Origin: Humitalea sp050632385
GTDB taxonomy: Bacteria > Pseudomonadota > Alphaproteobacteria > Acetobacterales > Acetobacteraceae
Assembly (NCBI RefSeq): GCF_050632385.1
Contig: NZ_CP192599.1
Location: 5,766,001 to 5,830,000, forward strand
DNA length: 64,000 nucleotides
Direction: 5' to 3'
Made by a program: the position numbers and the translations under genes. This document shows positions 36,742 to 48,042 of this stretch, piece by piece. How positions within the stretch are numbered: the first letter of the stretch is position 1; every line of letters begins with the position of its first letter. The notes below the pieces were generated by a model. That model saw only the letters and a list, made by a program, of their open reading frames with translations, did no database searches and was not told the DNA's origin.

Positions 36742-38168
36742 CCGACAACATCGATGACGCGGAACGGGCCTTCCGCGAAGCGGGGGCGCGTATTGAATGG
36801 TTCGGGCCGAGCCTATCGCGCGGCGATAGCGGCGGCCAGCCGGAACCGCCGGAACACTCCGACGATGCGCTGGCCCTGGCCTTCTCGGACCGTTATCTGG
36901 GCCACTGGCTGTTCTGCGCGGAATGGGGCGCCTGGCTGGCCTGGGATGGCAGCCGGTGGGCCTTCGACAAGACGCGCAACGTGGACGACCTCGCCCGCGT
37001 CATCTGCCGCGAGGCCGCGGCGAAGGCGGCCCATACGACGCACGGTGGGCAGGAACATGCCCTGGCCCGTATCGCCAGCCGCCAGAAGGTTGCGGCGGTG
37101 GTCATGCTGGCCAGCGCCGACCGGCGCCACGCCCGCAAGGCCGATGACTTCGACGCCGACCCCTGGGTGTTGAACACGCCCGATGGTGTTGTGGACCTCA
37201 AGACAGGCGAGCGGCGGCCGCATGCTGGCGGCGACCTGTTCACCAAGGTCACGGCCGTCGCACCCGGCGGCGATTGTCCCCGCTGGCTGCGGTTCCTGGC
37301 TGAAATCCTGCGCGATGATGCTGAGGCGCTGGCCTACGTCCAACGCTGGGCCGGCTATGCCCTGACAGGCAGCACGCGCGAACATGCCTTCATGTTCCTC
37401 TATGGGCCGGGAGGGAATGGCAAAAGCGTGCTGCTGAACACGCTGGCGCATGTCATGGGCGACTACGCCACCAGCGCCGACATGGATCTGTTCACGGTTA
37501 ACAGCGGCAACAGCCATCCGACTGGCCTTGCCGACTTGCGCGGCGCCCGGCTGGTGCTGGCGCAGGAAACCGAGCAGGGCCGCGCGCTGGCCGAGGCCAA
37601 GATCAAGGGGATGACCGGCGGCGATCGGCAAAAGGCGCGGTTCATGCGGCAGGACTTTTTCGAGTTTCTGCCGGTGTTCAAACTGGTGATGGCTGGCAAC
37701 CACCGGCCGGTGATCCGAAACCCGGACGACGCCATGCGGCGGCGCCTGCATCTGTTGCCACTGACCTACAAGCCGGAGGCACCCGACCGCGATCTGGCCG
37801 AGGCGCTGCGCGATGAAGCGCCCGGTATCCTGGCCTGGGCCATCGCGGGCTGTCTGGCCTGGCAGCGCGATCGGCTGGGCGACTGCGCGGTGATGAGGGC
37901 CGCGACAGGCGAGTATTTCGCGGAGCAGGACCTAGTCGCGCAATGGCTGACCGAACGCTGCGAACCATCGCGCGGCGAAGTCCCATCAACGGCGTTATTT
38001 CGGGATTGGCAGGTATACGCGAAGGATCGGGGCGAGGAAGCCGGGACGCAAAAGGCATTCTCTGCCGCGCTGGAACGGTACCACGCCAAGAGGCGGACGA
38101 ATGGCGGCATGGTGTTCATCGGGCTGCGTCTGAGGTCGTCAGACACGGGGGTCTGTCATGGTCCGTGA
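36738..38168 (+). CDS. D5-type primase-helicase (P4-family, SF3 helicase)
   Basis: 476 aa from the ATG at 36738. A D5_N-like region (residues about 130-215) is followed by the SF3 helicase core: Walker A GPGGNGKSV at residues 223-231, Walker B region LRGARLVLAQETEQGRALAE, and the sensor block KLVMAGNHRPVIRNPDDAMR with an arginine-rich follow-up (RRRLHLLPL). The family unwinds DNA at element or phage origins. Last gene of the replication operon; a long palindrome begins 9 bp after its stop. Confidence 0.92.
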   Translation: MTDNIDDAERAFREAGARIEWFGPSLSRGDSGGQPEPPEHSDDALALAFSDRYLGHWLFCAEWGAWLAWDGSRWAFDKTRNVDDLARVICREAAAKAAHTTHGGQEHALARIASRQKVAAVVMLASADRRHARKADDFDADPWVLNTPDGVVDLKTGERRPHAGGDLFTKVTAVAPGGDCPRWLRFLAEILRDDAEALAYVQRWAGYALTGSTREHAFMFLYGPGGNGKSVLLNTLAHVMGDYATSADMDLFTVNSGNSHPTGLADLRGARLVLAQETEQGRALAEAKIKGMTGGDRQKARFMRQDFFEFLPVFKLVMAGNHRPVIRNPDDAMRRRLHLLPLTYKPEAPDRDLAEALRDEAPGILAWAIAGCLAWQRDRLGDCAVMRAATGEYFAEQDLVAQWLTERCEPSRGEVPSTALFRDWQVYAKDRGEEAGTQKAFSAALERYHAKRRTNGGMVFIGLRLRSSDTGVCHGP

Positions 38169-38176
38169 CCGACCGC

Positions 38177-38268
38177 GTGTAGGATTGTGCAGGGTTTCCC
38201 GAAGGTTTTTATGTGTGCGCACGCCCGCGTATAAAGAGAACTCCGGGAAACCCTGCACAACCCTACAC
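38177..38268. repeat. 25-bp inverted repeat with nested palindromes after the helicase gene
   Basis: The left arm 38177-38201 and right arm 38244-38268 are reverse complements at 24 of 25 positions; the shared core is TTGTGCAGGGTTTCCCG. The 42-bp spacer contains the palindrome GTGCGCAC and a TTTAT/ATAAA pair, so the whole could extrude a two-level cruciform. There is no T-run as in an intrinsic terminator. Its position beside a primase-helicase operon suggests a replication origin or a control site. Confidence 0.85.
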
Positions 38269-38384
38269 GGATCGTCCGTGAATGGCGGTTGTCTGTCATT
38301 TTTGTCCGCGCTGGTCGTTGCTTCGAGGGCTGCGCTACGACCGCGAAAAACACTCGCGCGCGGGCGGGCGCCCCCGATCTTGAG

Positions 38385-38702
38385 GTGACGGCTGTCAGGG
38401 TGCTCCCCGGCTTGCGGTGGATGCCTATTCGCGTTGGTGCTGATCCGGGTTGGACCGCAACCGTAACACTGACGGTGTCCCGCCTGCGGAGCGGGGCCTT
38501 GGACATTCGCCCCCTCACGGCAGCCGATGCTGTGCTGGAGGTTGCCATGCCGGCCGGGTTGGTGCGGCGGATTGCCGCGATGGCGGCAGAGGCCGTGACG
38601 GCAGACACAGAAGCCGAGTCGCGGCTGACAAAGTGGTCTGGGCAGCGTGCCGCGTCGGATCATTCAGAATGCCTGCGATCTATCAAATCGCGGCGGCGCT
38701 GA
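38385..38702 (+). CDS. Possible small hypothetical protein
   Basis: About 105 aa from a GTG at 38385; an ATG at 38421 (MPIRVGADPGWTATVTLTVS) or a TTG at 38289 are other options. The middle (ALDIRPLTAADAVLEVAMPA) has a normal protein composition, but there is no recognised domain and no clear ribosome-binding site. May be spurious. Confidence 0.35.
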   Translation: MTAVRVLPGLRWMPIRVGADPGWTATVTLTVSRLRSGALDIRPLTAADAVLEVAMPAGLVRRIAAMAAEAVTADTEAESRLTKWSGQRAASDHSECLRSIKSRRR

Positions 38703-39092
38703 AAGTATTTCCCAAATACGCCGATCGCTCCATGTGGCGCATCATTCTTATGTCGATGCTGGGCGTCCCGCTCCTCAAACCGCGGCCCGTATCCACGAAA
38801 CTTTGCTGCGCGCGAAAACCCGCCTCGGTCCAGCCGTTTCCAACGGATTGGAAGGTGAAACGGTAGTCCTGCCAGGGCGGGTGCCAGCGCGAACTCTCGC
38901 AACGCGGACTGCATGCTGCTTCGCGCCACTTTTCAGGATAGTGACCGTATGGAAACTTGCGCAACACGGTGCCATCCGCCTGCTGATATAGTGAGGTCGG
39001 GTGAAGGTATGCTGCCCTGCTCAGGATTTCGTCCGATCCAGACGGTGACCGTGCCGAGTGTCGTCCGATCGCGCGGAAGCCCGCCAGCCCGT
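38703..39092. other. 390-bp stretch without a supported gene
   Basis: Lies between the replication module and the 3' end of hsdR. Short open frames exist on both strands but none has a recognisable product or convincing start. Confidence 0.4.
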
Positions 39093-42000
39093 TCATGTCC
39101 ACGCCTGTCTCGCCTTTCCCAGCGCCTCCCAAAGTCCCCCCGGTCCCAATAGCGCAGCCATGATGCGCGCACGCACGGCCTCCGAATTCAGCGCTTGTTT
39201 GCTCATGATCTGATGCGCGCCCATCGACTCAATGATGGCGTTCATCAACTCAACATCCAGACTGGGAGAGTTCATGAACTGCTCCTTGGTGTTGGCCGCG
39301 GCCTGCGCCTGCAACTCAGCGTTCTCCATCAGCTTGGCCCTCACCCCCTCGAAAAATGCGACCCGGTCGCCGTCCGTCAGTTCCCCCTCGAACAGGTCGT
39401 TCAGCGCCGCGATGATCTCGTCCAACCGCTGCTTGTGCTTCTCCTGCACCTGGCCACCACCGACCTCTTTCACAGGCGTCAGGCCGGGCGTGTCGCCCGT
39501 GCCGCCCAGGTTCAATTTCTGCTGCCCCAGGTCGCGCATCCGATGGTGCGTCAGTTTCAGCGCCGACAGGTCGACGCCCTCGCGTTCGCGCCCGTAGTCC
39601 AGCAGCGGCAGCAGCATCTTGCCGAACAGGTAGAGCTTTTCGAAGTCCGTGTTCCCGTAATCGAACATCTGCCCGAGGAACTCATAGACGCGGATGTAGC
39701 TGCCCAGGTCTCTCTTGAAGAGGATCAGGGCCGCCATCTCGTCCTTGGCGGCCTGCTGCGCCTTGGTGCCATCGGTACCGCCCTGGAAGGCCTGGTGGGC
39801 CTGCTTGTAGCGGGTCAGGAGTCGGTGGCTCACCGGCACGATCGCGGCGTCCAGATCGCCTTGCGTGGCCTTGGGGTTGATGGCCACCTTGGCCACCCGC
39901 TCAACCTCGAAGGTGTCGTAGCCGCCGAACGCGTCCAGCTTGTTCCGCAGGTCCAGCACCACGTTGGGGTCGCTGATATCCGCCAGCGCCGCCGTCTTGT
40001 GATACGCCTGGAACGCCTCCAGCATCTTGTCCGGCTCGTTCACGAAGTCCACGACGTAGGTCGTGTCCTTGCCCGGCGCAGCCCGGTTCAGCCGCGACAG
40101 CGTCTGCACCGCCTGGACGCCACCAAGCTTTCGGTCGACGTACATGGCGCAGAGCAACGGCTGGTCGAAGCCCGTCTGGAACTTGTTGGCCACCAGCAGG
40201 ATGACAAACTCCGGGGTGTTGAACGCCTCGCGAATGTCGCGGCCCTTCAGGCCGGGGTTCATGTTGGTTTCGGTGAACTCGTCCGGCCCCGTCTCCGGGT
40301 CCGTCACCTCGCCCGAAAAGGCCACCAGCAGCCCGATCCCATAGCCGCGGCGGGCGATGTAGCCCTGCATCGCCTTCATCCAGCGCACCGCCTCCTTGCG
40401 GCTGGCGGTGACCACCATAGCCTTGGCCTTGCCGCCCAGCAGGTGGGCCACGTTCTGGCGGAAGTGTTCGACCACGATCTCGACGCGGGCGGCGATGTTG
40501 TGTGGGTGCAGCCGCACCCATCCCATGATGCCTCTCTTGGCCTCGCTGGCATCGACCTCCTTCTCGGTGAAATCCTTGCCGCCGTGGGTCAGGCGAAACG
40601 CCATCTTGTACGCCGTGTAGTTCTTCAGCACGTCGAGGATGAACTTCTCCTCGATGGCCTGGCGCATGGAATACGTATGAAAGGCGGCCGGCAGGTTGTC
40701 CTTGCTGGCCGGCATGTCGGGGTTGGGGCGACGGCCGAAGATTTCCAGCGTCTTAGCCTTGGGGGTCGCGGTGAAGGCCACGTAGGTGATGCCGGTATCC
40801 TGATCCGCCCGCGCCGCCATCTGCGCCGCCAGCAGGTCGTCCAGCCCGACCTCACCACCATCCTCCAGCGCCGCCTGTTCCTCGGCCGTCAGCACCAGCT
40901 TGAGTTCGGCGGCGGCCTTTCCGGTTTGGGAGGAATGGGCTTCGTCGGCGACCACGGCAAATCGCTTGCCCTTGCTGGCCGACAGGCGCTGCACCTCCTT
41001 CATGGCGAAGGGGAAGGTCTGGATCGTGCAGACGACGATCTTCTTGCCTGCCGACAGCGCCGCCGCCAGCTGGGCGCTTTTGGCCGCCCCCTCGCCTGTC
41101 ACGACCTCCACCACGCCTGGCGTCCGTTCGAAGCTCTCGATGGCCTCGCGCAACTGCTTGTCCAGCACCGTGCGGTCGGACACCACGACGACCGTGTCGA
41201 ACAGCTTCTTGTGCGCGGCGTCGTGCAGATCGGCCAGGAAGTGGGCCGTCCAGGCGATGGAATTGGTCTTGCCCGAACCGGCGGAGTGCTCGATCAGATA
41301 CTTGCCGCCCGGCCCATCGATCAGCACCTGCGCGACCAGTGCGCGGGTGGCGTCCAGTTGATGGAATCGGGGGAAGATCCAGCGCCGGAGCTTTTTCTTG
41401 TCGTCCTTCACCGGGACCACGTAGCGGCCGAGGATTTCCAACCAGCTGTCGCGCTGCCAGATCGCCTCCCACAGATAGGCGGTCTGTGCGCCGTTCGGGT
41501 TGGGCGGGTTGCCGGCCCCGAAGTCGACACCGCGGTTGAAGGGCAGGAAGGTGGTGTCCACCCCGGCCAGCAACGTGGTCATGGCGACCTCGCTGTTGCT
41601 GACGGCGAAGTGGACCATCGCGCCGCCCGGAAAGGCCAGCAGCGGTTCCGGCTGGTTGCCGGCAGGAGTCCTGGGCAAGCGGTCGTACTTGTACTGGTCG
41701 ATCGCGTTCTGAAGCCCCTGCGTGTAGTCCGACTTCAACTCGGCCGTAGCCACGGGGATGCCGTTGAGGAACAGCACGATGTCGAGGCTGTTCTCGCTGT
41801 GGACCGAGTATCGTAGCTGCCGGACCACCCGCAGCCGATTGGCGTCGTATCGGGCTTGCAGGTCGCCGTTCATGCCCAACGCGGGTCGGAACTGGCAAAG
41901 GACTATGCGCTTCGACAGCCCGACTACGTCCAGGCCGCCGCGTAGCACCTCCAGCAGCCCCTGCTTGTCCAAGGCGACGCGCAGGCGGTCGGCCAGAACC

Positions 42001-42203
42001 GTGCCGGCGGTGGGGCCGTGGGTTTTCGTCAGGCTGGCCCAGGCATCGGGTTGGGTGGCCTGCACCCAGGCGATCAGGTCCTCGGGGAAGAGCGCGCGGG
42101 CGCGGTCGTGGCGGGCGGCGCCGGTGGGGTCGTAAAGCCAGCCATGCGTGGCGAGGTGGGCACAGAGGCCGTCCTCGAAGGCGATCTCCTTGTGGACGCT
42201 CAC
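39093..42203 (-). CDS. hsdR: Type I restriction enzyme, R subunit
   Basis: 1036-aa motor/nuclease subunit, normal length. The N-terminal nuclease shows D141 and E155-L-K157 (LNGIPVATAELKSDYTQG). The SF2 translocase has Walker A in LIEHSAGSGKTNSIAW (about residues 304-319), the DEAH box VVADEAHSSQTGKA (about 418-431) and motif III VAFTATPK. It starts with a GTG overlapping the preceding stop. Last gene of the hsd operon; all catalytic motifs look intact. Confidence 0.95.
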   Translation of the reverse strand: MSVHKEIAFEDGLCAHLATHGWLYDPTGAARHDRARALFPEDLIAWVQATQPDAWASLTKTHGPTAGTVLADRLRVALDKQGLLEVLRGGLDVVGLSKRIVLCQFRPALGMNGDLQARYDANRLRVVRQLRYSVHSENSLDIVLFLNGIPVATAELKSDYTQGLQNAIDQYKYDRLPRTPAGNQPEPLLAFPGGAMVHFAVSNSEVAMTTLLAGVDTTFLPFNRGVDFGAGNPPNPNGAQTAYLWEAIWQRDSWLEILGRYVVPVKDDKKKLRRWIFPRFHQLDATRALVAQVLIDGPGGKYLIEHSAGSGKTNSIAWTAHFLADLHDAAHKKLFDTVVVVSDRTVLDKQLREAIESFERTPGVVEVVTGEGAAKSAQLAAALSAGKKIVVCTIQTFPFAMKEVQRLSASKGKRFAVVADEAHSSQTGKAAAELKLVLTAEEQAALEDGGEVGLDDLLAAQMAARADQDTGITYVAFTATPKAKTLEIFGRRPNPDMPASKDNLPAAFHTYSMRQAIEEKFILDVLKNYTAYKMAFRLTHGGKDFTEKEVDASEAKRGIMGWVRLHPHNIAARVEIVVEHFRQNVAHLLGGKAKAMVVTASRKEAVRWMKAMQGYIARRGYGIGLLVAFSGEVTDPETGPDEFTETNMNPGLKGRDIREAFNTPEFVILLVANKFQTGFDQPLLCAMYVDRKLGGVQAVQTLSRLNRAAPGKDTTYVVDFVNEPDKMLEAFQAYHKTAALADISDPNVVLDLRNKLDAFGGYDTFEVERVAKVAINPKATQGDLDAAIVPVSHRLLTRYKQAHQAFQGGTDGTKAQQAAKDEMAALILFKRDLGSYIRVYEFLGQMFDYGNTDFEKLYLFGKMLLPLLDYGREREGVDLSALKLTHHRMRDLGQQKLNLGGTGDTPGLTPVKEVGGGQVQEKHKQRLDEIIAALNDLFEGELTDGDRVAFFEGVRAKLMENAELQAQAAANTKEQFMNSPSLDVELMNAIIESMGAHQIMSKQALNSEAVRARIMAALLGPGGLWEALGKARQAWT

Positions 42204-42730
42204 GCAGAACGCGTCCGGATACCCATCGTCGCGAACGCCGCTGTCACCTCGGGCTTCATTGTGAACAGGCTTCCGTCATCGACGAAGTCGGCCAGGATGC
42301 CCGAGAAGAAGTCGGCATTGCGCTTCTCGGCCCAGGGTGCAGGCCACAGGTAGACGCCTCGCTTCGCGCACATTGTGCCAAAATGCATGTGCCAGGCCTG
42401 TCCATCCCAACCCAGCGCCGCCGACAGTTTGGCCGAGGTCGAGCCAGGGTGGTCAAGCAGGACCTGAATGAGCCTGGCTTCGGTTTCCGTCATCCGAACA
42501 GCCTTGAACGCCTCGTCGACCCGCTGGGCGACGGTCAGGCCACCAAGCCGCACAACTAACGTTTGGTGTTCGACTTCGGTCAAACGCGCCATAGCGTCCA
42601 AGACTTGGTTGGCTGACGCCTTCTGCGCCGTCGTCCCCATGTCACGCAAACGTTCCGCGTTAGTTCGAAGGCGGGCGCGCTCCTCGGGGGACATGTCGGG
42701 AAGGTGTCGGAGCGTGGGTTCGATATTCAT
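42200..42730 (-). CDS. Hypothetical 176-aa protein between hsdS and hsdR
   Basis: Start ATG 42730 (MNIEPTLRHLPDMSPEERAR) overlaps the hsdS stop, and its own stop overlaps the hsdR start. The N-terminal half is helical and charged. The C-terminal half (TETEARLIQVLLDHPGSTSA, then GWDGQAWHMHFGTMCAKRGV) looks like a winged-helix or PUA-like small domain, ending in FTMKPEVTAAFATMGI. The double overlap says it is an integral part of the operon. It could be a regulator, an accessory subunit or an anti-self-cleavage factor; none is shown by the sequence. Confidence 0.75.
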   Translation of the reverse strand: MNIEPTLRHLPDMSPEERARLRTNAERLRDMGTTAQKASANQVLDAMARLTEVEHQTLVVRLGGLTVAQRVDEAFKAVRMTETEARLIQVLLDHPGSTSAKLSAALGWDGQAWHMHFGTMCAKRGVYLWPAPWAEKRNADFFSGILADFVDDGSLFTMKPEVTAAFATMGIRTRSA

Positions 42731-44067
42731 GCGGCCTCCAGTGCTTTCGGGCTGAGGCCGCGCACGTCGATCTTGCCAGTCACGGCGGCGGAGATCAGGG
42801 CGGCGCGACGTTCGCGAAGGAAGGCAATGGCGCGATGGGCTTCGGTTGTAAGGGCGTCGAAGCGCGCCGCTTGGGCGTCGATAGCCGCAAGAACTCTGAC
42901 CTGTTCGGTCAGCGGCGGCACAGCGATGACGATTTGCTTGAACTCGTCCCAATAGAGACGAAGGCGGAAATCGGTAACGCCCTTCGAATAGCGGCGCATT
43001 TCCTCGATTGCTTGTGGGGTTCGCAGAACGAATTCAACGAATGCCGTTCGCAGGTCACCTCTCGGCCGCGCCACGACATAGGCCGGGCTGACCATGCCGA
43101 CAACGGCGACCGTCCCGAAGCCGCCCTGCCAAGCACGCATCATGTTGTAGACGAGGTCACCTACCGCGACCTTCTTGTACTTCGTTCGATCTTCGCTGCG
43201 CGTGACCTTCCGATCCATCTCAACATCGGCAAGCTCGCGGTCTGAAACACCATTATGGATGGAGACGCTGAGGACAGGAAGATCGTGCTCTCCTTCCTCA
43301 ATGACTTCTCGAAACAGCGCGCCAAGGCGCTGCACCTTCCAATGCGCTGGCACCTGCCCTAGCCATGCCACCCCGGAATCCTTCATCGGGGTGTTGGGGT
43401 CCAAGCCCTTGGTAACCGCCTGGGAGATGACGGCCTGCCGCTTCTCCCTGAGCAGCGCGATCAACCGCTCCTGCTCGGCCACCAGCGCGTCGATCTTGCC
43501 GGTTTCACGATCGAGGAAGGCTATCAGCGCGCGTTGCTCCTCGGCAGGCGGAACTGTCACGGGCAGGTTGGCGACATCGTCGAGGCTGAGTTGGATTTTC
43601 GTTCCCCCGTAGCATTGGGCGTCCAGGTAGGCCTTTCCCGCTGCGGATAGTGTAGCGTAGCCAACCCACCGCGGCAGCAGGAGGTCGCCGCGCAGCCGGG
43701 CGAGCGCGACATGCTGGCTGACATAGGCGCATTCGAGGTTGTTGGGCACGACTGCCACGGAGCCCATGAAGGCTGTGATCGAGAATAGAACATCCCCGGG
43801 CTGGACGCGCGTCCGCTCGCCTTCCGCGCCAGCGGGCACCTCGACACGCTGTATGTCCGCAAGATCAAGTTCGAGGCCGTCGCGTGGGAGGTTTCCGATA
43901 CGGAGGAACAGCGCGCCTTCGTCCGCGTAGTGATCCGCCCATCCGCGTGAGCCGCTTGTGAGGAAGTGGAGGTCCCGCTTGAGCGCGATTACCTTCCAAC
44001 CGAGTGGGATCGCGCCGAACCATTCCACCCCACTTTCCCGGTACGCCGGATAAACCGGGAACGTCAT
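42727..44067 (-). CDS. hsdS: Type I restriction-modification specificity subunit
   Basis: 446 aa with the classical two-repeat layout. Target-recognition domain 1 begins after GVEWFGAIPLGWKVIAL, and domain 2 begins after GVAWLGQVPAHWKVQRL. Each is followed by a conserved helical spacer (LIAFLDRETGKIDALVAEQE and RFDALTTEAHRAIAFLRERR). It recognises a bipartite DNA target that cannot be read from the sequence. Overlaps both neighbours by 4 bp. Confidence 0.93.
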   Translation of the reverse strand: MTFPVYPAYRESGVEWFGAIPLGWKVIALKRDLHFLTSGSRGWADHYADEGALFLRIGNLPRDGLELDLADIQRVEVPAGAEGERTRVQPGDVLFSITAFMGSVAVVPNNLECAYVSQHVALARLRGDLLLPRWVGYATLSAAGKAYLDAQCYGGTKIQLSLDDVANLPVTVPPAEEQRALIAFLDRETGKIDALVAEQERLIALLREKRQAVISQAVTKGLDPNTPMKDSGVAWLGQVPAHWKVQRLGALFREVIEEGEHDLPVLSVSIHNGVSDRELADVEMDRKVTRSEDRTKYKKVAVGDLVYNMMRAWQGGFGTVAVVGMVSPAYVVARPRGDLRTAFVEFVLRTPQAIEEMRRYSKGVTDFRLRLYWDEFKQIVIAVPPLTEQVRVLAAIDAQAARFDALTTEAHRAIAFLRERRAALISAAVTGKIDVRGLSPKALEAA

Positions 44068-45118
44068 TCCTCGCTTCCTCCGCGCGCCGCCGGCTTGCGG
44101 CGCTTCGGCAGCTTCTTCGCCGCATCCTCCAACCGCCGCAGCGCATCCGCCTCGCCTTCCGCCTCCAGCGCGGCGCGGCGGTGGGCGGCAAACACCTCGT
44201 ATTCCGCCGCGGCCTTGCGGTCGGCTGCCTCCCGAGTCACCCGGCCGGCATTGGGCAGCACGTCGCGGTCGTTGAAGCGCAGAAAATCATCCAGCCGGGC
44301 CTTCCAGTCGTTCAAGAAGATCTGCTTGCGGCGCCGCGCCTGGTCTTCGGCAAAGTCCAGGAACATCACCACGATTCGGTTCAGTTCGCCGATCTCCGCT
44401 GCGTTCAGGTAGTTCTTGGCCACCGTGATATCCGCCTTCCGCACCCGCTCCCCCGGCTGCGTCGTCAGGCCCATATTCGGCTTACTGGCATCGGCACGGC
44501 TGGCGATCAGTTCAGGCGCCGTCATGCCCGTGGCCGCAAAATGCAGCTTGTTCTGCACCACCTGAAACATCGCCTGGGTTTCCGCCGCTCCCGGCACGTA
44601 ATCGGCGGCCAGGGCGAAGATCTCCCGCACCCGCAGATACACCCGCCGCTCACTGGCACGGATGTCGCGGATGCGTTCAAGCAATTCATCGAAGTAATCC
44701 GGCACCCCCACCCCGGGCGGGTTGCGCAGGCGCTCATCATCCAGGACGAAGCCCTTGCGGAGGTATTCCTCCAGCCGCGCGGTCGCCCATTGCCGGAATT
44801 CGGTACCGCGCGCGCTGCGCACCCTGAAGCCGACGGCGAGGATGGCGGGCAGGCTGTAGTGCTGGATGGGGCGGGAGACTTGCCGCTGGCCCTCGGCGCG
44901 AACTATTAAGTGGGACTTAATAGTTGCCTCCGGGGTCAGTTCGCGATCGGCGTATATGGCGCGCAGATGGATGTTGATGTTGGGCACACTGGTCTGAAAC
45001 AGCTCCGCCATCTGCACCTGCGTCAGCCATAGGGTTTCGTCGGCGAAGCGGCATTCCAGCCGGGTGCTTCCATCCTCGGTCTGGTAGAGAAGAAGGCTTG
45101 AGGGCGGCAGGCCATCGC

Positions 45119-45122
<4 letters not shown>
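44064..45122 (-). CDS. RhuM-family protein in the type I RM operon
   Basis: 352 aa. The N-terminal RhuM domain holds a HTH-like stretch TQVQMAELFQTSVPNINIHL and HYSLPAILAVGFRVRSARGT. The C-terminal part is helical and lysine/arginine-rich. RhuM was first named as a virulence protein of Salmonella; its molecular role is unresolved. Here it is inserted between hsdM and hsdS with 4-bp overlaps, so it is translated with the RM subunits. A regulator or companion defence factor is plausible. Confidence 0.88.
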
Positions 45123-46957
<1,835 letters not shown>

Positions 46958-47023
46958 GGGCGGGCGTTCGGTTCCTGGGGCAGTCGTGTTGGCGGGGCGG
47001 CGCAGACTGAACGAGACCGCACG

Positions 47024-47190
47024 GATGTGGAACGGTCAGCGGGAATGCGTTGGCACGCAAGCTGCAACCAAAAGAAAAGGGACCATTGGTTCAACTCTGA
47101 CTATGCCGCCTATTGCACGGGCATCCATCGATTTATCTAAGATGTGGAACGGCCAGCCTGATCCACGCCCGCAGACCGACCAGTTCCACC
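47024..47190. promoter_or_regulatory. Repeated 17-bp motif upstream of hsdM
   Basis: GATGTGGAACGGTCAGC at 47024-47040 recurs as GATGTGGAACGGCCAGC at 47141-47157 (one mismatch). A related inverted half-site CCAGTTCCACC lies at about 47180-47190. All are in the gap between hsdM and the 266-aa membrane-protein gene, a place suited to control of the hsd operon. Confidence 0.45.
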
Positions 47191-47241
47191 TGTCCGACCA
47201 CCTGGGGCGAAGTGGGGGTGTCTATGCCGCCCCGCCATCCA

Positions 47242-48042
47242 TCATTTCGGCGTTCGGATACGCTTTGCGACAACAAGGCCAACGATGAGGCCAAACCCCG
47301 TTGTCAGCAAAATAGCAACGATCACGCCGTTGATATTGAGCGGCAACCGGAACCACGTACTGGCGTAGGGAAGCCGCAAAAATTCTACGATTTGGATATT
47401 TCCAGCGACCATCGCCCTCGCGATTTCTGCCGGATCGACTTGCGCCAGATATCCGGCCGGGACTAGTTCGCCAAAGACCGACCATTGGGAATTGTAGCAG
47501 CAGCCGAGAAACATTGTGCCGCAAAACCATCCGGCTGCTGCAAAAAATAAGGCAATAACGGTTTGGAAAAGGCGTCGCCCGATTTGCTGACCGTTATCAG
47601 CCGTCCTCTCAGATCGCTTCTGCTTCATCGGGAATGGCTCCGGCTGAGACTTCGGTTCCGGCGCAGCAAGGACAGAAGATGGTGATTCCACAACGGTCAG
47701 CGCGCGGGCATTCGCCAGGTCGGGAGTGGTTGGCATGGTGGCGCGCGTCGTCACGGCAGAGGGTGTCGCAATGGCTTCCTCGACGTTTAAAGCAATCGTG
47801 GCGTTGAAACCGTTCTCCTGGTCATGGCGCAGCAACCGATCTACCTGCGCCAGCAGACCCGCTACCTCGTCTGGCGTCTTCGGGGGATCGTCGCTCTGGC
47901 TTACGTAGTCGCCGTGCTGGTCCAGGATCGACACGGCGCCGTGCTCATCCACGATCTGCCAACCATAGGGTAGCAGCGCCTGGACGGCCGCGATGTGGTC
48001 TGCCCTGCTGTTAGAAAGTTCAATCCGTGGTTCATCTGTCAT
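47242..48042 (-). CDS. Unrecognised membrane protein, 266 aa (third gene of DUF932 operon)
   Basis: Start ATG 48042 (MTDEPRIELSNSRADHIAAV), overlapping the upstream stop by 4 bp. The N-terminal ~145 residues are soluble, with YGWQIVDEHGAVSILDQHGD, then a low-complexity linker. Two C-terminal membrane helices follow: TVIALFFAAAGWFCGTMFLG and VIVAILLTTGFGLIVGLVVA, with about 55 residues between them. Not matched to any known family. Probably anchored in the inner membrane with the soluble part in the cytoplasm. Confidence 0.7.
   Translation of the reverse strand: MTDEPRIELSNSRADHIAAVQALLPYGWQIVDEHGAVSILDQHGDYVSQSDDPPKTPDEVAGLLAQVDRLLRHDQENGFNATIALNVEEAIATPSAVTTRATMPTTPDLANARALTVVESPSSVLAAPEPKSQPEPFPMKQKRSERTADNGQQIGRRLFQTVIALFFAAAGWFCGTMFLGCCYNSQWSVFGELVPAGYLAQVDPAEIARAMVAGNIQIVEFLRLPYASTWFRLPLNINGVIVAILLTTGFGLIVGLVVAKRIRTPK

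Noticed and set aside
38683..39132. Reverse-strand frame of 149 codons after the replication module
   Set aside because: No domain, overlaps the end of hsdR and lacks a convincing start, so not called.
39195..41816. Forward open frame of 873 codons over hsdR
   Set aside because: Antisense shadow of hsdR, with low-complexity composition and no domain.
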